From NCBI GenBank assembly GCA_021205185.1, contig JAJPYB010000008.1:163513-227512 (forward strand): a stretch of DNA of 64,000 bases. The letters run 5' to 3'. Made by a program: the position numbers and the translations under genes. This DNA is from Ruminococcus sp. (GTDB taxonomy: Bacteria; Bacillota; Clostridia; Oscillospirales; Ruminococcaceae). Below are positions 17,316 through 25,590 of this stretch, in pieces; within the stretch, counting starts at the first letter, position 1, and every line of letters begins with the position of its first letter. Below the pieces are notes generated by a model that had not been told where the DNA came from, did no database searches, and saw only the letters and a list, made by a program, of their open reading frames with translations.

Positions 17316-18737
17316 TTGATTTTTGCAGACTTGTTTTTTCTATACATATTTCTTCCAATCTGCCTGATTTTTTACTTTGTTTGTAAAAAAACGGTATGGA
17401 GAAATCTTGTGCTGATAGTGTTCTCACTTATATTCTACGCATGGGGAGAGCCTATTTGCGTCTGCCTTTTGGTTTTCAGCGCATTGGTAGACTACATAAA
17501 CGGCAGAATGATTGACAGATACAGAGGTAAGCTTGGCGCAAAGCTGGCGCTTGCGTCGTCACTCATAATAAATCTCGGACTGTTGTTTGTATTTAAGTAT
17601 TTAGGCTTCTTTGTAGAAAACTTAAATTACTTCACAGGGCTTTCAATCCTCGTTCCGTCAATCGAGCTTCCAATCGGTATAAGCTTTTATACTTTTCAGA
17701 CAATCTCCTACACGATAGATTGCTACTGGGGAAAGGTAAAAACTCAAAGGAGCTTTTTAAACTTTCTGATGTACGTTTCTCTATTCCCTCAGCTTGTTGC
17801 AGGACCAATAGTCAGATACGCAACTGTTGAGCAGGAGATAAATTGCAGGCACACAACCGCTCTCGATATATCCGAGGGAATTTCAAGAATTTGTATAGGA
17901 CTTGGCAAAAAGGTTCTGATAGCTGACAATTTAAGTCTTTTGGTTACTGGACTTTTCGGCGACTCGTCAAGCGGCTATGCGGCGCTGAGCGGACTTTCCG
18001 CCGTTGGAACATGGTACGGAGCGATAGCTGTCGGACTTTGGTACTATTTTGATTTTTCAGGCTATAGCGATATAGCAATAGGCTTAGGAAGAATTTTCGG
18101 CTTCCACTTTAACGAAAACTTCAACCACCCGTTTATGTGCAGAAATATAACGGAGTTCTGGCAGCGTTGGCACATTTCGCTCGGAAGCTTTTTCAGAGAT
18201 TATCTTTTCTACCTGCCGATATTCGGAAAAAGGCGGCAGTATCTTAACCTGTTTTTAGTATGGTTCTGTACGGGACTCTGGCACGGAGCGAGCTGGAACT
18301 TTATAATATGGGGACTTTACTGGGGCGTATTCATTCTGATTGAAACGAAGATTGGAAAGAAGCGGCTGAAGAAAATTCCTGCTGTGATAACGCACATTTA
18401 CAGCAAGCTTGTAATAACTATCGGCTTTGGAATATTCTATTTTGAATCGTTTGACAAGCTGGGACTGTTCTTTAAAAATCTCGTTTGTGCGGGCGGCAAC
18501 AAGCTTATCGACTCTAAGAGCGAAACGCTTATGCTTCAATACATATTCCTGATGGCGGCGGCGGTACTTTTAAGCTTCCCGGTTATCGACTTTATAAAGA
18601 AGCTTGCGTCAAAATTCAAAACGTCTTATTATATTGTCAACGGAGCAGGAGTAATATGCAACGGAACAATTTTAGTTTTATCGAGTATAATGCTTGTAAC
18701 GAGTACGGTACATCCGTTTTTGTATTTCAGGTTTTAA
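17316..18737 (+). CDS. MBOAT-family membrane O-acyltransferase (AlgI/DltB-like)
   Basis: Polytopic membrane enzyme of 473 residues that passes an acyl group across the membrane to a surface polymer. Family hallmarks are FWQRWHISLGSFFRDYLF (H286) and the catalytic LWHGASWNF (H323), with 10 or more hydrophobic helices. It begins with TTG at 17316 after AAAGGAGAG; no nearby ATG would keep the first helix. AlgI uses acyl donors in alginate acetylation, while DltB uses carrier-bound D-alanine. Here a carrier-protein gene and an FkbH-type loader follow in the same operon, so the donor is probably carrier-bound, but the polymer and acyl group are not shown. Confidence 0.9.
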   Translation: MIFADLFFLYIFLPICLIFYFVCKKTVWRNLVLIVFSLIFYAWGEPICVCLLVFSALVDYINGRMIDRYRGKLGAKLALASSLIINLGLLFVFKYLGFFVENLNYFTGLSILVPSIELPIGISFYTFQTISYTIDCYWGKVKTQRSFLNFLMYVSLFPQLVAGPIVRYATVEQEINCRHTTALDISEGISRICIGLGKKVLIADNLSLLVTGLFGDSSSGYAALSGLSAVGTWYGAIAVGLWYYFDFSGYSDIAIGLGRIFGFHFNENFNHPFMCRNITEFWQRWHISLGSFFRDYLFYLPIFGKRRQYLNLFLVWFCTGLWHGASWNFIIWGLYWGVFILIETKIGKKRLKKIPAVITHIYSKLVITIGFGIFYFESFDKLGLFFKNLVCAGGNKLIDSKSETLMLQYIFLMAAAVLLSFPVIDFIKKLASKFKTSYYIVNGAGVICNGTILVLSSIMLVTSTVHPFLYFRF

Positions 18738-18749
18738 AGGGAATAAAAA

Positions 18750-19415
18750 ATGAGCGACAATAAAAAACAACAAAAGAATATAGAGGTTACCTCCGTTGAC
18801 GGAATAGTACATGAAAAGAAAAGCGTTGATTTAAAGTCGGTAAACTCAGCACTTAAAAGCTCAGATGATGTCAAGCTCAAAAGTAAGGCGAATAAGCCTG
18901 ATAAGAGTGCTGGTGTAAAGGTTGGGGGCAAGGCTAAAAATAGCAGGAGGTCGAAACAGCCGGAGCTTAAATTCAACGGACACGAAAGAGCGTTTTCTCT
19001 TTTCAATATTATTTTCATAGCGGCGATATTTGTTTCAATTATAGTGTATCTGTTGGTGCTTGAGCGGCCGAGCGGATTTATGGAAAGCGAAAACAGAAAC
19101 TACGCTGAGCTGCCGTCATTTTCGCTGGAGCTTTACTTTAGCGGAGAGTATACCGAGGACGTAGACACCTACTTTACCGACACTACTCCTAACAGGGAGG
19201 AGCTAAAGGAAATTGCAAACCGCTTTTCCTCGCTTTTCGGCTTTAGCCTGAACAATACGACAATTCAAAGCTCAGGTTCCAGCACGGCAACGCACGAAAC
19301 ATTTGACGACAGCAAGGAGATTACAAGCGCTACTGCCGTAACCTTCACAACGACAAGCAAGGAGGAAGCCACAACCGTAGAGGTTGCCGAAACAACAGCC
19401 GTTTCAGATGAATAG
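18750..19415 (+). CDS. Truncated DHHW-like membrane protein (AlgJ/DltD-position accessory)
   Basis: Protein of 221 residues, 12 bp after the acyltransferase. A basic, Lys-rich cytoplasmic tail (about 1-85) leads to one membrane helix (about 88-108). Then comes a segment, ERPSGFMESENRNYAELPSF...YFSGEYTEDVDTYFTD, resembling the membrane-proximal part of DHHW/AlgX-like proteins that partner MBOATs. The catalytic SGNH/DHHW domain that normally follows (about 250 residues) is missing; instead there is a short Ser/Thr-rich tail and a stop. No leftover coding sequence lies in the 30-bp gap to the next gene, so the short form looks stable rather than freshly broken. Confidence 0.65.
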   Translation: MSDNKKQQKNIEVTSVDGIVHEKKSVDLKSVNSALKSSDDVKLKSKANKPDKSAGVKVGGKAKNSRRSKQPELKFNGHERAFSLFNIIFIAAIFVSIIVYLLVLERPSGFMESENRNYAELPSFSLELYFSGEYTEDVDTYFTDTTPNREELKEIANRFSSLFGFSLNNTTIQSSGSSTATHETFDDSKEITSATAVTFTTTSKEEATTVEVAETTAVSDE

Positions 19416-19445
19416 TTATGAGATTTTACAAGGTGGGAGATTAAA

Positions 19446-21224
19446 ATGACAGAGCTTGAATATCCGTTTGACAGCGGCTTGATTTTAAAGAAGAGAAAAA
19501 GACTTAAAAGGGAGCTTTTAGCGTCAGATGACAATAGAATAAAAAAGAAAATCGCTGTATTAGGCGGCTCGACGACCAGCGATATAACGTCAATTTTAGA
19601 GCTGTTTTTGCTGAACGTCGGAATCGAGCCTGAGTTTTACGAGTGTGAATACGCACAATTCTGGCAGGACGTTATGTTTGAAAACGAAAAGCTGTATGAG
19701 TTTTCGCCCGACATTGTGTACATTCACACCTCGATTCGCAACCTTACCGAAAGGGTAGGTGTAAAAATGAGCGAGAGCGAGGTATCGCTTCAGCTCGAGA
19801 GCGAGTACAAGAGATTTGAGGAAATGTGGGAAAAGCTAAAGGCTGACTTTGGCGCAGTAATCATTCAAAACAACTTTGAGCAGCCGTACTTTCGGATTTT
19901 AGGAAATAAGGACGCAAGCGACATTCACGGCCTGACAAATTTTGTAACAAGGCTGAACTTGAAGTTCTACGAATACGCCGAGCGCAACCAGAGCTTTTTT
20001 ATAAACGATATAAATTACCTGTCCGCAGACTTTGGGCTTTCAAAATGGAGCGAGCCGAAGTGGTGGTATATGTATAAATACAGCCTTTGCCTTGACGCTG
20101 TGCCGACACTTTGCTACAATGTAGCAAACATCATAAAGTCGTTTCTTGGCAAGAACAAAAAAGCGTTAGCTCTCGACCTTGACAACACCCTTTGGGGAGG
20201 GGTTGTCGGCGACGACGGAATTGATAAAATCGTCATTGGACAGGAAACAGCCGAAGCGGAAGCCTATTACGAGTTTCAGGAATACATAAAGGCGCAAAAG
20301 GATATAGGAGTTTTGCTGACAGTAGCTTCTAAAAACGACGAAGAAAACGCGCTCGCAGGACTTAACCACTCGGACGCCGCCCTTTCAGCAGACGACTTTA
20401 TCAGCATTAAGGCGAACTGGGAGCCAAAGGACGTAAATATCAAAAATACTGCCGACGAGCTCGGACTTCTGCCAGAAAGCTTTGTTTTCGTTGACGATAA
20501 CCCTGCCGAGCGAATGATAGTTTCCTCACAGCTTGCCGTTCAGGCGCCGCCTATGGAGAGCGTTGACAGCTACATAAAAACGCTTGATCGAAGCGGTTTT
20601 TTTGAGGTGACGAGCCTTTCAGCCGACGACTTAAAGCGAAGCGAAATGTACGAAGCGAACGCTAAGCGAAACATTCAAAGGGCAAAATTTCAAAGCTACA
20701 ACGACTATCTTTTAAGCCTTGAAATGACGGCGGAAATAGCCGATTTTAAGCCGCTTGATTTACAGCGCATAACTCAGCTTACTAACAAGAGCAATCAATT
20801 TAACCTGACGACAAAGCGTTTTACTCAGCCTGAAATTGAAGCTGTTTTTGAAAGTGGCGACTATATACGTCTTTGCGGAAGGCTAAGGGATAAGTTCGGC
20901 GACAACGGAATAGTATCTGTCGTTATCGGAAAAATAAACGGAGATACGCTCGATATAATTCTTTGGCTTATGAGCTGTAGAGTTTTAAAGCGAGATATGG
21001 AATACGCTATGCTTGACACTCTTGTGAAAAAGGCGTATGATATGGGAATAAAGAAGATAATCGGGTATTATTATCCGACGGCGAAGAATAAAATGGTAGC
21101 AACGCTTTATAAGGATTTCGGCTTTGACGAGATTTCAAGAGATGAGAGCGGAAATACTGTATGGTCGCTCGTAATTGACTCTTATCAGCCGAAAAATAAG
21201 GTAATTGATGTAAAGGAGAAATAG
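19446..21224 (+). CDS. FkbH-type glyceryl-carrier loading enzyme (HAD phosphatase + GNAT)
   Basis: Protein of 592 residues. The N-terminal FkbH_N-like domain (about 30-235) starts with the strand-loop AVLGGSTTSD. The HAD-IIIC domain (about 238-375) has catalytic D244 and D246 in ALDLDNTLWGGVVGDDG and FVDDNPAERMI downstream. The C-terminal GNAT-like domain (about 405-575) has LTNKSNQFNLTTKR. Characterised FkbH proteins take 1,3-bisphosphoglycerate, remove the phosphate and load a glyceryl group onto a carrier-protein thiol. The next gene, 3 bp on, is a carrier protein, which supports this. No polyketide synthase is nearby, so a role in surface acylation is inferred. Confidence 0.88.
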   Translation: MTELEYPFDSGLILKKRKRLKRELLASDDNRIKKKIAVLGGSTTSDITSILELFLLNVGIEPEFYECEYAQFWQDVMFENEKLYEFSPDIVYIHTSIRNLTERVGVKMSESEVSLQLESEYKRFEEMWEKLKADFGAVIIQNNFEQPYFRILGNKDASDIHGLTNFVTRLNLKFYEYAERNQSFFINDINYLSADFGLSKWSEPKWWYMYKYSLCLDAVPTLCYNVANIIKSFLGKNKKALALDLDNTLWGGVVGDDGIDKIVIGQETAEAEAYYEFQEYIKAQKDIGVLLTVASKNDEENALAGLNHSDAALSADDFISIKANWEPKDVNIKNTADELGLLPESFVFVDDNPAERMIVSSQLAVQAPPMESVDSYIKTLDRSGFFEVTSLSADDLKRSEMYEANAKRNIQRAKFQSYNDYLLSLEMTAEIADFKPLDLQRITQLTNKSNQFNLTTKRFTQPEIEAVFESGDYIRLCGRLRDKFGDNGIVSVVIGKINGDTLDIILWLMSCRVLKRDMEYAMLDTLVKKAYDMGIKKIIGYYYPTAKNKMVATLYKDFGFDEISRDESGNTVWSLVIDSYQPKNKVIDVKEK

Positions 21225-21227
21225 GCT

Positions 21228-21473
21228 ATGGACAGACAGGATATAATAGATCGCCTGAATGAAGTTTTCAGGGATGTTTTTGACGACGATGAAATTGAAG
21301 TCGATGATGAAACTACTGCTGACGATATTGAGGACTGGGACAGTATAGAGCATATAAACCTTATTTCGGCGGTTGAAAGCGAGTTTGGCATTCGTTTTAA
21401 AATGGGCGAGGTTTCAGGAATGAACGACGTCGGAGAAATGATAAGCATTATAGAGGAAAGAACAGCAAAATAG
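21228..21473 (+). CDS. Stand-alone acyl carrier protein
   Basis: Acidic four-helix carrier of 81 residues with the phosphopantetheine site at S39 in EDWDSIEHINLI. AAGGAG at 21213-21218 sets the ATG, 3 bp after the FkbH-type gene. It is unlikely to be the fatty-acid AcpP because no fab genes are near, the site reads DSIEH rather than DSLDT/V, and it is locked into the MBOAT/FkbH operon. The best reading is the dedicated donor carrier of the acylation system, the equivalent of DltC. Confidence 0.9.
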   Translation: MDRQDIIDRLNEVFRDVFDDDEIEVDDETTADDIEDWDSIEHINLISAVESEFGIRFKMGEVSGMNDVGEMISIIEERTAK

Positions 21474-21496
21474 CAGTTAAAAGCAAGGGGAATATT

Positions 21497-23062
21497 ATGG
21501 CAAAAATGAAGCTGAAGCTTCCGCAAAAGGACTTTAAATATTATGTACAGTCGGCGTTTTCAAGGAAAATCACCATCGTTGTTTTGCTCGCCTTGCAGCT
21601 TCTTTTGTTTGTACTTTTGTATTTCCGTACCGTTTCCAGCTTTGCCGCAATGTACGCTGTTCAAACCGTTTTGGCGGGCGTTATAGCGGTGCTTATTGTA
21701 AATTCAAACGACCACCCGTCATATAAGATAGCGTGGCTTGTTCCAATGGTTATACTGCCGGGCTTTATGTCGTTGGCGTATATTTACCTTCACGCACAGA
21801 TAAACCGAGTTCGGTTTACAAAAAGCATTAATATTGTAAACAAGCAGACAAAGCGCTATATGCCGCAGGAGCAAAGCGTTTTAGATGAGCTTCGGGAGGA
21901 GGACCATTATAGTGCAAGTCTTTCAAGCTATATAAACAAATATGCGGGTTATCCTGTTTACAAAAATACAGACGCTGAGTATTTTAAAATAGGAGAGGAG
22001 CTTTACGCCAGACTTATAGAAGAGCTGAAAGCGGCGCGGCACTATATCTTAATGGAATTTTTCATAATCGACGAGGGCGAAGTCTGGCGCACGATTTTAA
22101 GAATTCTGCTCGAAAAGGCAAACGCTGGAGTTGAGGTTCGCCTGATGTACGACGGTATGGGCAGCGCGTCAATCTTGCCGTGGGGACATGATAAATTCTT
22201 AAACGACAACGGTATAAAATGCAAGGTGTTTAATAAATTCAGACCCTTTCTGGCTTCCGAGCAAAACAACCGTGACCACAGAAAAATTGTAGTAATCGAC
22301 GGAACTACAGCCTTTACAGGCGGCATAAATTTAGCCGACGAGTATATAAACAAGAAGGTGCGTTTCGGACATTGGAAGGACTCCGGAGTAATGCTCAAGG
22401 GCGACGCTGTCTGGAACTTTGCTATAATGTTTTTCCAGATGTGGGAGCTTGACGAGCGGGATTGCGAGGACTATAATCGTTACCGACCGCACAAGGTTTA
22501 TCTTGCAAGTGAAAACGGCGGCTTTGTTCAGCCTTACGGAGACTGTCCTAACGACGCTGAAACTGTTGGTAAAACGGTTTATCTCGATATGATTTCAAAG
22601 GCGAAGGATTATATTTATATTACCGCTCCGTATTTTGTAATAGATAACGAGCTTGTAACCGCTTTAGCGTTTGCAGCAAAAAGCGGAGTTGACGTAAAAA
22701 TAATAGTTCCGGGAATTTATGATAAGTGGTACGTTCACCAGATGTCTATGTGCTACTACAGAGAGCTTTTGCCCTGCGGAGTTAAGTTTTACAGCTATAC
22801 GCCCGGATTTGTCCACGCTAAAAACTTCGTGTCAGACGACAAAAAAGCGGTAGTCGGAACGATAAACACAGACTTCAGAAGTTTATATTTGCATTTTGAG
22901 GACGCAGTTTTTATGTACGATTCGCCTGCGGTAAGTGATGTAAAAGCGGACTTTCTAACGACCCTTAAAAGCTGCAAGGAGCTTACCCTAAAGGACGTAA
23001 ACAAGAATATCTTCTCACGCCTTTTAGGCTCGATAATAAAGGTCTTTGGACCGCTGCTTTAA
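21497..23062 (+). CDS. cls: Cardiolipin synthase (phospholipase D family)
   Basis: Condenses two phosphatidylglycerol molecules into cardiolipin at the membrane. The 521-residue protein has two N-terminal membrane helices (about 22-75) and two HKD catalytic motifs, in NRDHRKIVVIDG and in FVHAKNFVSDDKKAV. An AAGGGGAA ribosome binding site precedes the ATG, 23 bp after the carrier gene, so it is probably co-transcribed. A terminator follows. Confidence 0.93.
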   Translation: MAKMKLKLPQKDFKYYVQSAFSRKITIVVLLALQLLLFVLLYFRTVSSFAAMYAVQTVLAGVIAVLIVNSNDHPSYKIAWLVPMVILPGFMSLAYIYLHAQINRVRFTKSINIVNKQTKRYMPQEQSVLDELREEDHYSASLSSYINKYAGYPVYKNTDAEYFKIGEELYARLIEELKAARHYILMEFFIIDEGEVWRTILRILLEKANAGVEVRLMYDGMGSASILPWGHDKFLNDNGIKCKVFNKFRPFLASEQNNRDHRKIVVIDGTTAFTGGINLADEYINKKVRFGHWKDSGVMLKGDAVWNFAIMFFQMWELDERDCEDYNRYRPHKVYLASENGGFVQPYGDCPNDAETVGKTVYLDMISKAKDYIYITAPYFVIDNELVTALAFAAKSGVDVKIIVPGIYDKWYVHQMSMCYYRELLPCGVKFYSYTPGFVHAKNFVSDDKKAVVGTINTDFRSLYLHFEDAVFMYDSPAVSDVKADFLTTLKSCKELTLKDVNKNIFSRLLGSIIKVFGPLL

Positions 23063-23069
23063 AATTTTG

Positions 23070-23108
23070 TCAATCACCTTTTTAAAAGCATTAAAGAGGT
23101 GATTTTTT
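23070..23108 (+). terminator. Intrinsic terminator
   Basis: AATCACCT (23072-23079) pairs with AGGTGATT (23097-23104) and is followed by a T-run to 23108. Confidence 0.8.
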
Positions 23109-23172
23109 GCGTCTGAGAGAGGAGAGGTAAGACAAAAACTTTTTTAGCGCTCAAATAAAGTAAGCTTTTCTG

Positions 23173-23201
23173 TTGCATTTGACAGGTGTTTGTGATAAAA
23201 T
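23173..23201 (+). promoter_or_regulatory. Promoter of the ddl-murI-argS operon
   Basis: TTGCAT (23173-23178), a 17-nt spacer and TAAAAT (23196-23201). An overlapping alternative is TTGACA (23179-23184) with TATTGT at 18 nt. Either places the start of transcription about 30 bp before ddl. Confidence 0.65.
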
Positions 23202-23237
23202 GTATTGTATGAAAGTATGCATTGAGAGGGTGTTTTT

Positions 23238-24302
23238 ATGGCAAAAACAAGGGTAGCTGTTTTATTTGGAGGACAGTCAAACGAGCATGAAATTTCGCTT
23301 ATTTCGGCTTCAAATATCATAAGAAATATACCGAAGGATAAATACGAGGTAATTACCATCGGAATTACCAAAAAGGGCAGATGGCTTTTGTATCAGGGCG
23401 AGGTTGATTCTATTGAAAACGGACTATGGGAGACAAATCCCGATAACGTATCCTGCGTTTTAAGTCCCGACCCGATACACAAGGGATTTTTAGCTCTTAT
23501 GGACGGCGGCGAGGTTTCGCACATCAGAGTTGACGTTGTATTCCCGGCTCTTCACGGAAAAAACGGCGAGGACGGAACCATTCAGGGACTTTTAGAGTTA
23601 GCGCAGATTTCGTTTGTCGGCTGTGATTTGATCTCTTCGGCAAATTGTATGGATAAGGGTATGACACATATAATTTTACAGGCAGCAGGCATTAAAACCG
23701 CCAAGTGGGTAACAATGATAGAGTCTGAACTTGATGAGATTGAAGCTTTTGCTGATAAAATGGAGGAAAGCCTTATCTATCCGATGTTTGTAAAGCCTGC
23801 TAACTGCGGCTCGTCGGTAGGAATTTCAAAGGTATCTGACAGAAGAGAGCTTATAACGGGAATCAAGACGGCTTTCGCTCACGACAAAAAGGTTGTCATT
23901 GAGGAGGGCCTGACAGGCGTTGAATGCGAGTGCGCCGTTATGGGAAATGCGGAGCCTGTAGCTTCTACTGTCGGTGAAATTGCGGCGGCAAACGAGTTTT
24001 ACGATTACGAGGCAAAATACCAGAACGAGGAAAGCAAAACCTTCATTCCAGCCAGAACTATTCCAGCTGAGAAAATTGAAAAAATAAGAGAAATTGCAAT
24101 CAGAGCGTATAAAGCTCTCGGCTGTTCGGGACTTGCAAGAGTTGACTTTTTCTATCTTGAAAACGGAGAGATATACTTAAACGAGATAAACACAATGCCT
24201 GGGCACACAAAGATAAGTATGTACCCGCAGCTTATGGAATATATGGGAATTTCTCAGAGCGAGCAGGCTGACAGACTTATAACCCTTGCACTCGAAAGAT
24301 GA
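23238..24302 (+). CDS. ddl: D-alanine--D-alanine ligase
   Basis: ATP-grasp enzyme making D-Ala-D-Ala for peptidoglycan precursors. The 354-residue protein has FGGQSNEHEISLISA at the N-terminus, the ATP-binding KPANCGSSVGISKV and the omega-loop EFYDYEAKYQ with its Tyr-Lys-Tyr elements. These favour a true D-Ala-D-Ala ligase over a VanA-type D-Ala-D-Lac ligase. GAGAGG precedes the ATG. First gene of a six-gene operon with intergenic gaps of 3-19 bp. Confidence 0.96.
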   Translation: MAKTRVAVLFGGQSNEHEISLISASNIIRNIPKDKYEVITIGITKKGRWLLYQGEVDSIENGLWETNPDNVSCVLSPDPIHKGFLALMDGGEVSHIRVDVVFPALHGKNGEDGTIQGLLELAQISFVGCDLISSANCMDKGMTHIILQAAGIKTAKWVTMIESELDEIEAFADKMEESLIYPMFVKPANCGSSVGISKVSDRRELITGIKTAFAHDKKVVIEEGLTGVECECAVMGNAEPVASTVGEIAAANEFYDYEAKYQNEESKTFIPARTIPAEKIEKIREIAIRAYKALGCSGLARVDFFYLENGEIYLNEINTMPGHTKISMYPQLMEYMGISQSEQADRLITLALER

Positions 24303-24321
24303 TACATATAGGAGATAGAAC

Positions 24322-25131
24322 ATGAAAGACAGCGCAATAGGCGTTTTTGATTCGGGAGTTGGCGGACTTACAAGCGTCGGCGAGCTCAGACGGATTTTAC
24401 CACACGAAAATATAATATTTCTCGGCGATACAGCAAGGCTTCCTTATGGAACCAAATCGCCTGATACAGTGCATCGCTATGCGCTTGAGGACGCAAGGTT
24501 TTTGCAGGAGCGGGATGTAAAGATGATTATTGTCGCTTGCGGAACCGTTTCGTCGGTAATGATGACAAAGCCTGTTTTTGACGGAAGCCTGCCGTACACA
24601 GGCGTGGTTTATCCAGCCGTTGCAGCGGCAGTCAAGAAAACAAAGTGTAAGCGAATTGGCGTTATCGGCACAAGCGCTACCATAAAGTCGGGTGCTTACG
24701 AACAGGCAATAAAGGACATCGACGACAGCATTACCGTTGTAACCAAAGCCTGCCCGATGTTTGTACCGCTTGTTGAAAACGGTTATACCGATTACGGGAA
24801 TAAGGTAACTGCATCTATCGTTGAGGACTATTTAAGCGTTATGAAGCAGGAGCGTGTTGACGCACTCATTATGGGCTGCACCCACTACCCTCATCTGAGC
24901 GAGTTTTTCAGAGATTATTTAGGCGATTCGGTTGAGCTTATTTCTTCGGGCGGCGAGGCTGCAAAATTTGCATGGAGAGTGCTTGAAGCAAAGGACCTTT
25001 TATCCGACAGAAAGGAAGAAGGCAAAACGGAGCTTTATTGCACCGATAGCGTTGAGCTTTTTTCGGAGAATGTTGAAACCTTTTTGGGAGAAAGTAAAAA
25101 TCTCAGCATTTCCAAATGCGTGCTGAAATGA
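24322..25131 (+). CDS. murI: Glutamate racemase
   Basis: Makes D-glutamate for peptidoglycan. The 269-residue protein has IGVFDSGVGGLTS, LGDTARLPYGTKS and the two catalytic cysteines C73 (ACGTVSS) and C186 (GCTHYPHL). AGGAG precedes the ATG, 19 bp after ddl; both genes feed the same wall pathway. Confidence 0.96.
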   Translation: MKDSAIGVFDSGVGGLTSVGELRRILPHENIIFLGDTARLPYGTKSPDTVHRYALEDARFLQERDVKMIIVACGTVSSVMMTKPVFDGSLPYTGVVYPAVAAAVKKTKCKRIGVIGTSATIKSGAYEQAIKDIDDSITVVTKACPMFVPLVENGYTDYGNKVTASIVEDYLSVMKQERVDALIMGCTHYPHLSEFFRDYLGDSVELISSGGEAAKFAWRVLEAKDLLSDRKEEGKTELYCTDSVELFSENVETFLGESKNLSISKCVLK

Positions 25132-25149
25132 AAAATATGAGGAATTGAA

Positions 25150-25575
25150 ATGGAAGAAAAGAATGTTTTGATAACCTTTAAAACCAGGCAGGACGACGGC
25201 GTCAATCAGGAGGAAATAGAGGTTATTACCGGCGGAAGCTTTTTGAAAACAGACGACGGATATGTAATAAAATATGAAGAAACCGAAGCGACAGGCTTTG
25301 ACGGGTGTCTGACGACGCTTACCGTTACGGGTGAGGAAAAGGTCGTTTTAGACAGAACAGGCGCTGTGCAAAGCCGACTTGTGATTGACAGAAATAAAAA
25401 GCACTACTGTAATTACGGAACCCCATACGGCTCAATTCAGATGGGAGTTCAGACGGGAGAAATCCGCTCAACCCTAAACGACAGCGGCGGTGATTTGTTT
25501 TTTAAGTATGTGATAGATGTCGAAGCAAGTTTGCTTGGAAATTACGAGGTTTCGATAAACGTAAAGGAAAGCTGA
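25150..25575 (+). CDS. DUF1934 (YwiB-like) beta-barrel protein
   Basis: Predicted calycin-like beta-barrel protein of 141 residues, related to B. subtilis YwiB. Family features are the N-terminal VLITFKTRQ strand and the C-terminal GDLFFKYVIDVEASLLGNYE. ywiB lies next to argS in Bacillus, and the same order is seen here with a 15-bp gap. Function unknown. Confidence 0.8.
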   Translation: MEEKNVLITFKTRQDDGVNQEEIEVITGGSFLKTDDGYVIKYEETEATGFDGCLTTLTVTGEEKVVLDRTGAVQSRLVIDRNKKHYCNYGTPYGSIQMGVQTGEIRSTLNDSGGDLFFKYVIDVEASLLGNYEVSINVKES

Positions 25576-25590
25576 GGAAGGTAAAAGACA

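Noticed and set aside
19446..21473. FkbH and carrier genes as part of a polyketide cluster
   Set aside because: No ketosynthase, acyltransferase or thioesterase gene is in the flanking sequence; neighbours are an MBOAT and cardiolipin synthase.
25576..25590. T-box or other tRNA-sensing leader before argS
   Set aside because: Only 15 bp separate argS from the preceding gene; there is no room for such a leader.
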